A stretch of DNA of 64,000 bases from Eutypella sp. D-1 (lineage: Eukaryota; Ascomycota; Sordariomycetes; Xylariales; Diatrypaceae), in assembly GCA_023313575.1 (NCBI GenBank), contig JAJTTP010000032.1, positions 227,207 to 291,206 on the forward strand. Reading direction: 5' to 3'. A program made the translations under genes and the position numbers. The notes below the pieces were generated by a model. That model did not search any database, had not been told where the DNA came from, and worked only from the letters and a program-made list of their open reading frames with translations. Positions 1 through 12,970 of the stretch are shown here, in pieces (position 1 is the stretch's first letter; each line of letters opens with the position of its first letter).

Positions 1-3000
1 ACACAGTATAGCAGCGAATGGACTAAAGGGAAGTTCGCGACAACAGGTGATGTGTAATCCACGCTGTCGCGAACTGATACCGTCGTGGCCAAATACCCCA
101 AGCTTATCATTATGTATGTCATTTCAGCTTTGTCCCCCAGGAAATAGATATACAATTCCCCATGCTAGTTGCTATAAGCATGACATATGAGCGTCGGAAA
201 CGGAGTTCCACGACAGAAAAGGGGGAACTCATCAGCCATGATAGATAGTTGCATCGGTCAAGCTCCCAACCGCGTGAGATATATACCTACCTACCTACCT
301 ACATCTACATCTACACCTAAACCTTCAAGCACCTACACCAAGGAGCAATCAGAGGAGGCCAGTCACGTCGTCATCAGCAGCCCGTCCGCGTGCATCAAGT
401 GTGATTTTTGGTGGGGCGGTCAAGGTCGTACGGCATGCTCTTTCGGAAACTGGACCACACCCACTTTACACAAGACCTGCAAGAGCTCGATGCAAGTTGT
501 TTTTGTTTCAGCGGAAGATAGGAGGAACGGGGGGGATATGACGCGACGGCGGCTACCAATCAGAGGGAAAAGAAACGCAGTTTGAGACGCCTCGAGCAGC
601 CAAGCAGCGTATCGGGTCTGCGGGTGTGGTGTGGAAAGCCTCGCATCTCGTCTTTTTTTCGCCCGCTGGCTAGCGGGGAACGCTCGTTTAAGGGTGCAAG
701 ATGTACTTATTGCATAGTAGAAAAGGGGACGAACGATGAACCCCTCAGCGGCATCAATATATACCTAAGGGTCTTGACCGCTTGATGGTTTACTAAGTTG
801 CTAAGGTTTTAGATTCACCAGTGATAAACCCACCTCGATCGCCCTACGTGATAATGTTATGATCGTCAGAAATTGGTGATCGACTCCACTCCGAACACAG
901 TCTGTTGCAGATCGATCGTCACCTCGATACTAGCATACTACCGCTATAGTAAAACACACCTATCAGACCTATAATCAAAGGTATATTATCATTCTTCGAA
1001 GTCGTGCACGTGTCTCATTGGATAGTGACGCCCCTACTTCCACCACGAACTTGAAACATGCCTCTCCCCTCTGCCCCCTATGCCACGCTGTTCAGGGGCT
1101 TATCTACTTCTGCCTCTTTTCCATGTTTATTCACTCAAATACATGACTCAATGGGACACTATCTACCTAATGCAGCGAAAGATGACGCTCAAATTTGGAC
1201 GATACGTGGATATATGTCATCGTTGGAATTGCCTACTTCGGTTCCTAAGTAAGTATTTAAAGGAGATACCCCAATATAGATCTACTAATTAGCCAGTAAA
1301 TGCATACCTACCTACTAAGAAAGCAGCCTGCTAAGAAAGTTGGTAATATTTACCTGTTAACTACTAGGTGTTATGCTTATGTTGATGATGGGAGCTACAC
1401 ACAGTCTGACACTGTCTAATCTACTCCAAGCTGTCAGGGGCCTTAATCAACACTCCTGCAACGCACACATACTTACATACTTAGGTACATACACAATACA
1501 TTACATCTGTACATACCTACCTAAGTAGACAGGCTCGTAGATAGATAGTTAGTTCCAGGTTTCATGCGAACCGATTCTTGCCGCGCTTAGCGTGGAAACT
1601 TTCTGGAACCTCATCTCAGGAGCGAATTGCAGAGGGTAGCGAAGCGAAGGCACCATATTTAACCGGTTAGACATCTCTACTAGCAAGCTTCCCCCTACAT
1701 AGCATTCTTAATTAGTTAGGTAGCTCCCCATGATGCTTTCTATCTATGTGCCCAGCTTTATTCACTGGGTAAGAAAAAAAAAGGGGTCAAGGGCCTTCAA
1801 TTACTAACAGCAGAAAGAAAAATGGATACATGGCACGGGAATAGTACGACACTACAACACGGGGACACGGTACCTTGTTGTCTCCGACATTGGAACCTGG
1901 GCACTCTGGCACTTTATTACCTTTAACCGCGTACTAAAGTTTCTAGGTTGGAGGCGGAATATGGTACTCTACCTAAGTACTAACCTATCGTTGGCTAGCA
2001 GCTAACTAGTCTCGCTAGAGACGTCGCAAATAGGACCCCCCCCTAACCACGATCTACTGTGCAGCAGTAACTAAAAGGTTATTATAATACGACGTCTCTC
2101 CTCTTCCTGGGAAATACGACGGGTCGTGTGATAAATAAAGAAACGGGCGCTGCTCGGAGGCGGCCGGCCCAGAAAGAGCGCGCTCTACCGTAATTGGTGA
2201 CTCACCCGTGACGGTGGACGGGTACTGTTCTCCTTCGGAGCTTCGGGGGAAGGGCCATCACCACGCTTTGCCCACGATGACGTCGGCCTGCCAGCGTATG
2301 CAGGTTTCCCCTTAGGAGAAAGAATATGGTTACAAAGGGAACACGATCTCCCACCGGCCACCCCTCCCCCCAATCCAATTAATTACTTTGAAGTTCCTAA
2401 CGAATCCGGGAACCCTTATTACTTTCGTACCTGACTAGAGCTACAATGCACGAAGTAACCAAATACTACCACCCTACGAGAAACCTATCCAGTGCTACGG
2501 GGAGGCAAAAGAAATAAGTAAGTAAGCTGATGTTGATGACTAGAGCAACACACACATTCCCTCTTCTGTCATTCCTTCCCCTCCCTCTTTTTAACTTGTT
2601 CACCTCTCGTTGGACGTTGTCGTGACTTTGGTCCCTGATGATCCGGGCGTGCACTGCGACGGATCTGGCAGCTGTACAAATGTAGTAGAGGCAGTGTGCG
2701 TGCCCATGCGACTACGCCCTGGCGATACGCTTTCCTTCCAAGTTCCTTTCCCAGTCCGCTTCCGGTGAGATCGTCGCTCGATCGCCCGCTACTGCAGAGG
2801 GGATGGGACGCCTTGCTTAAGTGAACCACATCACCCGGGCTGACGATGCCTATGTATTATTTGCTATGTATGTAAGCTAGGGGCGGCTGGGCGGGCGGCA
2901 CTATGGTTATCGGTAGGCACACGAGAAAATATGTTACAGAAACAGGATCCAGCGACTCCTGAATGAACTGGCTGGATTATCTGGGTAAATTGATTGATCG

Positions 3001-6000
3001 ATTGAATTGATAGATAGATAGATAGATAGATTGATGGACATCCCCTTGGGGGTGGCAGGTTGGGAGACATGTTTATTATTATTGGCTTTCATTCAGACTT
3101 GTCGTTTTGATCAGCGTCGGTTTCTCTATGTGGAAAACCAGTGCAACTCGACACGCGTCTTCCTCCACTGTTCCCAAGCTGTCATTCTTTTATCTCAGAA
3201 GGCCCTGCCTGGACATCCTATTCAAACCTACTACGTATTTCCATATATGTGTGTGTATATATATATACTTTAGATAATTTACTGCTTATAGCCTGATGCA
3301 AATCGAGGCGGTATAAAAGCGACATGCGCTTGACCAGAGAGCTATTTGAGCTGCTAGTGTCTGGGGCTTAGTATCATAGTCTTCGTTTTTAGACTTCCGC
3401 ACGAGGTGCATAGCTCTAGGCGAGCATGGGCATAACATAATATGTTTCATTGTATACCTGAGACGGGCCCGCACAACTCACACAGCCGAGGCCGTCACGG
3501 CTGGGAGACATCCTCTTCATCACTCACTCACTACACAGCAGCAGTATAGTAGTCTAATAAATACGGACACTACCACACACACACCCCCCTCCCGGAGCGC
3601 CGGGTCACATTTTGGTCACCGGTAACAGCAACGGCGCGATCTTCGGGGAAGGAGGCGTGGATCCGTGGGGATTGTACCTATTCCTGACGGGCTAGAGGGG
3701 ATAGGCTGGCTGCACGATAGATGGATGGTAAATGTGGCCGGTGGATGAGCACAAGGGTAGCAAGGCGGCATAAATAGTACTTATGTGTAAACTGACAAGC
3801 TGACCCAGCTTCCTAATAAGACGAACCCCAAGAAATCATGGGTGAGAGAATGCTTGTAAATACATTTATCACCGAGATGCAGCAAACTCTGGACAACTCT
3901 GACACAGCATCGAGCAGCAAGCATCGAACACCCTTTCGCCGCCGCGCGTAATTAATTGCAATTCCCCCCATCCGGTAATCGTGCAGTTTTCTGTTGCTGC
4001 TTGGGACTAACTAGCGCGACAACGGTCAATGCCAGAAAGTAAAGTGCCTGAAAAAAAGCATTGCGGTGCGGTGCGTCCTTTGACCGCGCGCCGCGCCCAC
4101 TTATCTCGGTAAAGACCAATCAACCAAACGGTGGTTCAGACCCTTGCTTGAAATCAACAACAATCCCGCGATTGTGGAGGCCAATTGGCACGCAGAATGA
4201 CAGGGTCGGGAGGCAGAGGGAAAATAAAACATACACACACACACACACGGTAACAATACAGACAGGCCTCTTCAGGTCAGATATAGTTTTTTAAAAGTTA
4301 ACTACGTACATAGTTACTCGTAAAGTAAAAGCATGGATAATTACATGGTATATATATATGTACGGCACGGAGTTCAAGAGGCGGAATCGAGCAGACGGGT
4401 CATTTTAAGCAAGTAATAATATGTATCAAGTTGGCTATATTAGTCGCAGTGACAGGACGGTGTACGGCCCCCCCTCCCCTATTCTCTCGCATTCTAGCCC
4501 AGCCCTGGAGGAGGAGGAGTAGGAGGGTGATGGGAAATCTAAAGTAGCAATGCAAGAAATACCACTTCGTGCCTGGGCTGCCTGGGCCTGGTTCAAGCAT
4601 TGACCTCCCATCAGCTATTTAGATCTTAGCCTACCTAACCAGAGGACGGACTTTCAAGCAGTTTGGGCTTGGCGCATTTATCTAATTGCCTACTTGAGGC
4701 ACTTGGGTAATTACAGAGTACCTAACTATCCGGCAGTCTCTGGCTCTTTCTACGCTTTCTATGTAAGCTGGCACCTCGGGACACATCTTGAATTCTTCTT
4801 CGATATTACATGAATTTTGACGAATAACTATACCTGCTGTATGTCTGGCAAACAGGTTAACAAGATAATAGGCAGGCCGGTTTATTTGCATATATCTAGG
4901 TACTTGCGAATGCCTGGATGCATGAGATATTGTACATACTTGTATGGAACCATCTACCTGGGTACCTAGACGGGAGCACAGTGTGTAACAATTCATCGGC
5001 AATCAACCATGGATGTTCGACAAAATCGACGCATGGGTCAACTCCTTTATGCACCTAACGATGATTAGCAGGGAATCCCAGTAAATAGTATAGATTAAGG
5101 AATTGTCTCATTAGTCTTTACTCCTAACTCTCTCTACCTCCTTAGGATAGGATATATGTAATCTATACGGTTTTGACAGACTTTATACGTAGGAAAGAGA
5201 TAGCTGTGTATAATCTATCGATGATTGAATCTGGAGCATAACGGAGTAGTTGTATATCTACCTAAGTAGTTTACCCGATCCCTCCGTCCCTAATTTCATC
5301 GGCTTAGGTACGGATGGAAACATCCTTCTAGCTTTTGCAAAAGTGACATATCAATAACCAAGCTACCCTTGGTAGAGTGCCAGGCAGCAGCAAGCTACTC
5401 AGGTCCGTCGTTCAGCGCTTCAGCCGATTTTTAAAGCGCGAAGTATTGGGCACGAAGAAAAAAAAGAGTTTGTTTTAACGACTATTCGAAGCTCGAGCTA
5501 CAAAGTAGTAAAACCCGCCATATGGAATGACTATTTAGACTTTATCTGCCCGTGTTGTTCATCCAGGAATTACACAACGTTTAGTAGGTAAGCTGATCCA
5601 TGCTGATCTCTCGATTTAAGTGAACTGCCCCTGGCTTGCCTATTTAGGAGGTACTTAAAGTACTATATGTAGTGGAGCACCATTTGACCACCCTGCCACC
5701 CTGCCACCCGGGCCAGCCAGGTTAGGTATTCACTTACGGGGGAGACTCGATCGTGATAACAGATACTGTCATGCTCACTTATACAGGTATAATACTCTAT
5801 GGAATAAGGCGATCTTTTATTGTCAACGTTCGGGGAAGGGGGGTTTGGTGGGTGGCGACGGTATTCGTATATACAGTATGCTTTATTTTATTTTCATACA
5901 TTGCGTGGAAGTGTTCGGAAGGTCCTGGGTGGCCGAACCTGGTAGGCCCCCAGGGACACAGGCAGGTAATTTATGGATGGATTGGTGGACAGGTGGAGTT

Positions 6001-6439
6001 GCGGTGGCATGGCGCGAAAGGTAATTCACCTAAACCGGGTTTGGACTGGCCTGCCTCGCCTTCCTGGTTTAACACGTCCTTAATCCCTACTGGTAGGTAA
6101 CGACTGGCTATAGTACCGAAGGCGCTTGTCCTATGCTGTGAAATACATCTGAGTGGACTGGGCCGGGGGGAACTTACAGGGGCTGAGGGGGGGAGAAATA
6201 GCAACCAGGAACGTTCCTTAGGCAGCTAAAGGGGGGAGGCTTAGGCGGGATTAACAGATTAGTTCGCCTTCCAATTTGAAGGGGGAAGGGCCTACTGGAG
6301 AGGGATTGGGGGAAAGAGAAGAGAACGGGAGAAGGGGCTATCTACCTTTTTGTATTGTCAAGTCGTACTTACCTTGGTACTATTAGCCATGGGTGTACCT
6401 ACCCTAGGTAGGTGTATGTATGGTATGTATATACCTACT
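1..6439. other. Gene-poor intergenic flank
   Basis: No gene can be supported here. The open frames are short, lack recognisable domains and are not joined by convincing splice sites. The DNA holds many short TACCTA/TAGGTA runs and palindromes (for example near 290-305, 1300-1320, 1490-1520 and 6395-6420), which are common in ascomycete spacers. It also has a GATA microsatellite, a CA repeat near 4232-4248 and a GT/TA run near 3250-3267. Confidence 0.6.
3009..3031. repeat. (GATA)n microsatellite
   Basis: About five and a half perfect GATA units stand in an otherwise non-repetitive spacer. Confidence 0.9.
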
Positions 6440-6471
6440 AGAGATAGGTAACTAACTGGAGTTGGGGACTA

Positions 6472-6536
6472 CCTACCACACCACCACCACCACAACCACA
6501 CACACAACACAACCACCACCACCACCCATCCATCCA
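6472..6536. repeat. CCA/CA-rich microsatellite
   Basis: An imperfect run of CCA, CA and CCAT units forms the upstream edge of the long pyrimidine-rich tract before the Bni4-like gene. Confidence 0.8.
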
Positions 6537-6539
6537 TTT

Positions 6540-6960
6540 TGTCTCCCATTCGCCTTTTTTTTGCCCATTCATTACAATTTCCACCTGACCATATCCCGAC
6601 ATCAAACCCGCGCCTCTGCATCTTTTCAAGCCTTCTGCATTGCGTGTAATTGCACTGTGGATTTTACACTCGCTTGCTTCCCCCCCTCCCCCTTCCCGTC
6701 AAAAGTATTCTTTCCCCTTTTTTCCACTCCATCCCTCTTCCCCCCCCGTTGCACATTCTCTGAATAGCATCATCATTGACTGCAATTGTCTTGCCATCCT
6801 GTCTTTTTTCTTCCCCCTTCCTTCCTTTTCAACTCCCACGGCACGACACCATCTCCCCCTCCCCATCCCCCCCTCGAATCCCCCCAAATCCACCCATTCC
6901 CCTTCTCCAGCTCTTTTTTATTCTCCACCGGTTATTCCTCCTTTCTCCCCCCCCTACACA
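6540..6960 (+). promoter_or_regulatory. Pyrimidine-rich promoter or leader region
   Basis: The plus strand is dominated by C and T runs for about 400 nt. Such CT tracts often mark promoters and transcription starts of constitutively expressed filamentous-fungus genes. The nearest plus-strand start codon supported by a gene model is at 8176, so a long 5' leader, possibly with an intron, is implied. The role is inferred from composition and position only. Open frames at 6462-7037 and 7267-7683 are low-complexity or unsupported and are probably leader sequence. Confidence 0.35.
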
Positions 6961-8175
6961 TAAACTTATCTGTTCAGTACATACATACAGCGATTGCGAA
7001 TTATTTTATTACTGTTAAACTATTATTTCCTATCTAAATAAACTGTTAGTAAGCCGTGTTGTCCAACTCTTCGCGCGATAATTCCCCCCCCTTTTCTCCT
7101 TAGAATCCCTATATTCTTCCTTCCTTACCTCCTCCTGCCTGAGGTATATTATGTAGATCGGTGGTATATTGGGGGTTCGTTCCCTGTTATCTACTGGAAA
7201 AACCCACCCTGCCACCTACCTACCTGTCTTCTATGACTCAGTCTTCTATGACCATTCCTCTTTGCTTTGACATTCACCTTTAACTCATTTTCCCTTTCTG
7301 TACTTTTTTCCCCAGCTGGCCTTGTTTGTCTCAAACTTCAGGTTTCATCGACACGGACAAAGTTCTCACGTTGGTTCAATTTCAGAAAAATCCATAAAAA
7401 ACACCTTTCTTGCTTTCTGTGGCGAACGACACAAATCAGGATACGACGGAGAAAAGACGATTTGATTCGATTCATTCCCCCCTCCTCCTCCTTGTACCCG
7501 CCCAACGCCCATACTAGATACTGTTCCTTACGATTACGATTTGGTTTTCTTGTGTCCGCCGTAACTATCGAGGTTTTTCGAGATCTATCGAGATCACCCT
7601 GTCTAACCTACGCCATCATCCTCTTCGAACCCGAGTCGTTGTGGAATAATCAACGTTCGGACGAGAAAAATTGCGAACGGTAAAAGTCCGATTTTTTTCT
7701 TGGGGATAATTATCATTCGCTTCTTCCCCCTTCCATCGTGGTCGCAGGCGTCCTCCAATTCGTATCGACGTATCTTTCTGCCCAAACCCACACCCACACC
7801 CACCTTATACCTCGACCGACGCTGCCGCCGATATTGCCCGACCGAAATCCAAATCCCTGCAGTAGGTAGATAAATCTGTGTTCTGTGTCCTGTGTTCTTT
7901 GATATATCGGTAACATAGATTCTGGTGTTGCCCAACGCTGGCATCCATGAGAAACTCGAGTGCCTAGTCGACCTTGATTCCTTTGCTGTCACGGATTCAT
8001 CACCAGCTACTGACCCTGTATTGAAAGAACTAGGCCACACTTGGTCCGTCCGCACCCTTCGATTTATCCCGAGCGTTCCGTCGAATCGATACTGGTGAGG
8101 CGTGGGAGTTGAAAAGGGGACTGCTGCGATCGTGCCCTCTGGCCGGTCACCTATTCGAAGCTCGATAATTCGAAT

Positions 8176-10797
8176 ATGGCTGCCCTTGTTCAGGGCTACC
8201 CTCAGCAATCGGGAAGTGTAACTATACTCCAAACGAGACCAAATACAGCATCGGGCGTCATGGCAGGAACACCGCAGACTCAGTCGAGTCAGCAGTATGG
8301 GACTCACGCACAACGGAATAACTTCCACAGCCTTCAGGGCAACGCTGGGGGCCAGTCCACTTATCGTGGAAACGCCACGGCACCTGTCCAACCATATGCC
8401 TTCACCTCTACACCAAATCTTACCAGCAACGGTCAACGACAGCAGTACGGAGGGTACAGGGGATCGTCGACACCGTCGAGCCAAGCTGGTGTGCATGCAG
8501 GAGATGCGAATGGTCCTCGGCCTGTGACGGTACGCCAACATTCTACACAATCAGGTGGCCCTACGCCCGCCGGCCAACTTACTTTCGCTCAGGTGGCATC
8601 AGCTAAAGCCTCACCTGAGAGATATCGACGACCGGCTCAGAAGCATACGGATCCCTCATCGCCCACTGCCCAGCAGCCTTCCCAAGTTTCTAGCTCAGCC
8701 ATGTCCTCCGGCTCCGGCTCTGGCACGGCTCATCTCTACAACCAAGGTACATCGACGGATCGGAAGGCAACCATACCCAGAAACTCAGCGCAATTCGCCA
8801 GTAGCAGACCACAGAGTGCGTATGCCTCTGTGTTGGGTACATCAGTGGACGACATCCATGTTCCTCGGCTACGTAGCGACGACGATGTTAAGAAATACCG
8901 ACGTCGCAGCCTGCACTCGATCGACATTTCCGATTACGCCAATCCCGTAGCCCCCCTGCCAACAAGCTCACGCAAGTCAGGCAGCCTTGAAAAAGAGCAG
9001 AAAGCTGTGGCTAGAATCGTCTCGCTCCCCGCAGTTGAAAAGAACGTCATCCACACAAGAACTGGAAGTTCTGAAAGCATGGTTTCCAGCCGGTCTAGTA
9101 ATTCCCGTCCATCATCGGTGAGCTTTATCCCTAACCCTAGCATCTCGTATCGCATCAGGCGATACTATGGCCCAATCAGGTCGCGATCTACACCCTTGTT
9201 CGCCTAGGATGCTGACCCCCTTTTTACGGTGTAGTCTGCCAATCGAAATTCAAATGTGTCTGCCCCCACAACTGCCAGCCCCGCTTCGACATCCTCCACA
9301 TCTGGGGACAAATGTTCTCAGCAGGATTATGCAAAGACCGTTAACATACCGCCACGAAGCTCATCGACAGATGTCCCCGGCAAGAGAGTTCTCAACCCAT
9401 CCCCATTGTCGCAACCGGTCAACATGACCTCTGGGTCCTCGTCGGGTGCTTCAGGCCCCGACAATACAGCAAATCAGTCTCCTCCACAACCTCCCGCGAC
9501 ATCTCATGGCGCCGTCACCGCCAGCCCTGCCGCCCAGCATCTCGCGGCCATCAACGAAAAAGGGGGGAAGGGAAAGAGCAAAACATCTCGATTGCGAAGA
9601 GCCTTTTCATTCGGAAGTGCTGCTGAACTCAGAAAGGCGACAGGCCAAGATGGCGCCTCCGACATTTCGAAGACGGCGCTGGCGGATGAGGCGAACAGGT
9701 TGCACAAGGACCCTCAACCCGCGGACGCGTATGAGGAGGAACAGGCCAGAATTGCCCAGAAGCAGGAAGAGGCTGGGATAGGAAGTAGTATATACTCTGG
9801 AACCAAACTCTTTTCTGGTTCTACGGACAACCTGTCGATCTCTTCTACCGCCTCATCTGCATCCATTATGCTTCGCAAGATGGGTCGTGGTATGAAGAAG
9901 AGCAGTCGGTCGTTGGTCGGACTCTTCCGGCCGAAATCTCTTATCGGAGCCCCCATTGGGGAAGCAACTACAACGGAAACTTCCCAGGCGGCCGTCTCGA
10001 TGATAACGGTAGAGGCGGAGCGTGAGCGGGTTAACGTCAATGCCGATGTCCACGGCCAACAGGCTGGTGGCACGGGCTTTCCTCACTTGGAGCGGAACTC
10101 GGCCGAGACCGGCGGCTTAAAAGCCGATAGTTTGACGTCTGATCGTCCTGGTAGCGATAACTCTGCAGCTAGGAAGAGTATCGTGGGCGGTGAGAGAGAA
10201 AGGGCCGAGGTCCTTGCCACTATACGGAAGGGCATTCTCAAGAGTAAGAGCACCGACCGTCTTGGAGATACACTACTTACAGATTCAATAGCTCGTAGTG
10301 ATTCACCATCCCCGTCCCCTCGACCGGCTGAGGCGAAGAGCCCTCTGTTCGAACTCCCTGCGATTCCCAACGTATCGGACTCGCCGGTCTCGAGCGCCCC
10401 GAGCACACCGAACGACGACCAAGCACACAAGCGTGGTGGGTCAATCTCCATCGGGGGCGAAGACTACTTCATGTCAGCTCTTCGTCTTCGGCAAGACACG
10501 AAAAGTGCTCCGGTCACGCCTCAGGGATCTGCCACCAAGCGGAATGCAACCTTCAGTCCCCGCATTGTGTTCTACGATACTTGGCCGAGCGGCGAATATG
10601 ACCGCAGGGGTGAGATCGCCACTTGTAACCGCCTAACGCCCATGCTCGCCCAACAAATTAAAGAGGAACTAAACACCTTCAAGATGGTAAAGAGCCCTCT
10701 GCTATGTACCGTATCTGGTGCGTGCGTAAGCTAATGTCCATGGTAATAGGAAATGGAGGTTCATGAAACGTCCAAGATCTACACACACTTTTTCTGA
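8176..10797 (+). CDS. Bni4-like bud-neck/septum scaffold, protein phosphatase 1 targeting subunit family
   Basis: Three exons are inferred: 8176-9117, 9235-10686 and 10750-10797, all joined in phase 0. Donors are GTGAGC and GTAAAG and acceptors are TAG. The 813-residue product is mostly Ser/Pro/Gln-rich disorder. Basic Ser-rich patches lie near residues 431-451 (RLRRAFSFGSAAEL) and 530-552 (SRSLVGLFRPKSLI). The C-terminal 65 residues form a compact block with FSPRIVFYDTW, EYDRRGEIATCNRLTP and LAQQIKEELNTF, and the last exon adds SKIYTHFF. This layout, disordered with a short conserved end, is what I recall for yeast Bni4, which brings phosphatase Glc7 and chitin synthase III to the bud neck. 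The expected RVxF-type docking site would be the TKRNATFS stretch, where Ala replaces Val. Family assignment is good; function in this organism is inferred. Confidence 0.7.
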
Positions 10798-12970
10798 GAC
10801 ATGCAAGCGTTGCTCCCACACATCTCTCGGTCATTGTCATTTCCTCGTCGATTTTCGGGCGATAGACGTACAATCATGTATTCGACATAGCATCGTTTGC
10901 AGTCGAGCGGCGTTCTATTCGGTTAGCATAGTAAGGTGTCACGGCGTTTACTCACTCTCGCTTCAAAATTACTTGTCATTTTTTTCCACCCACGACCGTG
11001 ATCAGTTTGAGCACAGCTATAATTATGGATTCCGGCGGCAATGATGGTCGGCCATGTTGCAAATCACACGGTCCAATGAACGAGGCTACTGCAACGAACC
11101 CAGGACGGGTTTCAGGGACCAAGATGGCGAATGCAGCTTAAGCAGCAGTGGCGCGTATTTGGGACCTGGTTGGAGTGGGACTTTGCATAATAGTGGACTC
11201 GCTTGCAGTTGGAGGAGGCACACTACTATTTCCCTGGCACATTTTTTTTTCTCTTACTGGTAGCGTCGACAAACCCATATTCAGCAAAATATCGGAGCAT
11301 CGTTTTCCTCGCTCCCCCTCTCTTTCGGGGTCTACACAGACTTTGGAATCGGAGTAAAACGTGGAAGGAAGAGAAAGAAAAAGAAAAAGGTCGGTCAAAA
11401 CTGTGGTTACCAAAAAGCCTCAAGTTGGGGGGATGGGCATCGATGGATATCTAAATGGTTCTCATGCATAATATCGCCCTTATTTGTCCAGCTTGGCCGC
11501 GGGTGTCTATGAATACGAGAGAGAGGCACGAGGTTGAAAAAAGAAAGAGAAAAAAACCGAAATTTGGCGCGGATAATATAACTTGGGGTGGCAGGAGAAC
11601 AGATAAGGAGGCCGGCCAGCCAGCATTGTCCGGCCCGCTCCCCCGTCTTAAGGGGGCGCCTCGGTGGTGAGATAAAGGAAGGCGGCGGCGACTGATTGAT
11701 CAGGCATGGGAGGGAACGGGGGGGCGAGTCGGAGTGTCAAGAAATCAATCCATCAGGTCTCTTTTTTTATTTAAGTTTTTTCTTCCCATTACTACGGCCG
11801 GATTTTTTTTATAAAAAAGAACGAACGTACACACCCCGTGAGAGGAGAGAGGAGAGGAGACTGACTGTTGTTGTATTTGTAAACAAAGGTACTAAAAGCC
11901 CCCCAAAGTTTTTCAAGGAGAAGCAGAAGCAGAAGCAGAAGCAAGAGGGTCAAATCAACATGGAACCGAACCCATATATATATTTTTCCGCGGAGCTAAA
12001 ATTGGGTTTTAATGTAGTCAGTCAGTGAGATTAGTTGTTGGCATATGGAGCGAGCGGAAACCTTTCGTGTTTCGGTTTTTCTTTTATGCCATGGCTTTGC
12101 TTTATATATATACAGAAAATACGTTGAGCTTTTGCAATCCCTTCCATATATATATACATAAAATTTCATGATAGCTTGTTGAGAGAAGTGATGATGATCC
12201 GGAGATCTATCTGTCTGAGTATGGATGGGGATGGATGGAGTTGATTTAAACAAGGCGGCTGGCTATACCTAGTTGCCATTCCCGGGTCATGTTTTTAAGT
12301 TTAACCCCGGCCTTTACAGCTACGTTCCATACGACGGATTCATTCTAAGGGTTCCAACCTATGTATTTAAAGTATATAGATAGGATGTTATACTCCAGAG
12401 GTGCATCCGTAGTTGTCGGGTACTATTGTATATGCAATGCCCGTTGTTGAGCTGTAAGTACCTATCTGCTATAGGCATCATAGAAGCGAACTAGACGAAC
12501 CTGGATTCCTATCCTACCAATCAGGTTCCTTAATGCTTAGCCCCGATGCTCTGTAGAATACCTAGGTACTACTAAACTACCTAGGTACCTAAGTACTTCT
12601 TGATAAGTGTTGGCCTAGATCGTTTACTAAACTTTCATGAATATATTTTTACCTAATGGAATTTTCTGGGTTATCATCTCGAGAACGAAAACAAAAAAAA
12701 AAAGTTTGGAAACCATTGATTTGAATTCCGCCCCTCCCTAACAATTCACGATCCGAAACTAATTAACCCCCCCGGAAATGGTCCTGTTACCGTAAATACA
12801 CCTACGCAGACACTGCCCGTTTCGTCGCGATATTCACAGTTGTTGTCATTCTGGAGGTTGTAAGAAGGGTGCTGGCCCGCCACCGCCGGGACGCTCCCCG
12901 CTGCGGATTTCTTCTTGTTGTTGTTGGTGGTGGTGTCAAGACATACGTTTCTATTGCTCGAACCGTGAAC
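10798..12970. other. Intergenic region
   Basis: No supported gene. It holds purine-rich stretches, a GAAGCA microsatellite near 11918-11944, and a cluster of CTACCTAGGTACC-type palindromes at about 12555-12600. Short open frames are low in complexity and lack splice partners. Confidence 0.6.
11918..11944. repeat. (GAAGCA)n microsatellite
   Basis: About four head-to-tail copies of the hexamer GAAGCA lie in a purine-rich spacer. Confidence 0.85.

Noticed and set aside
7603..8550. 315-codon minus-strand frame upstream of and overlapping the Bni4-like start
   Set aside because: Arg/Ser-rich with no domain, and it overlaps the start of a well-supported plus-strand gene; probably the complement of leader and coding DNA.
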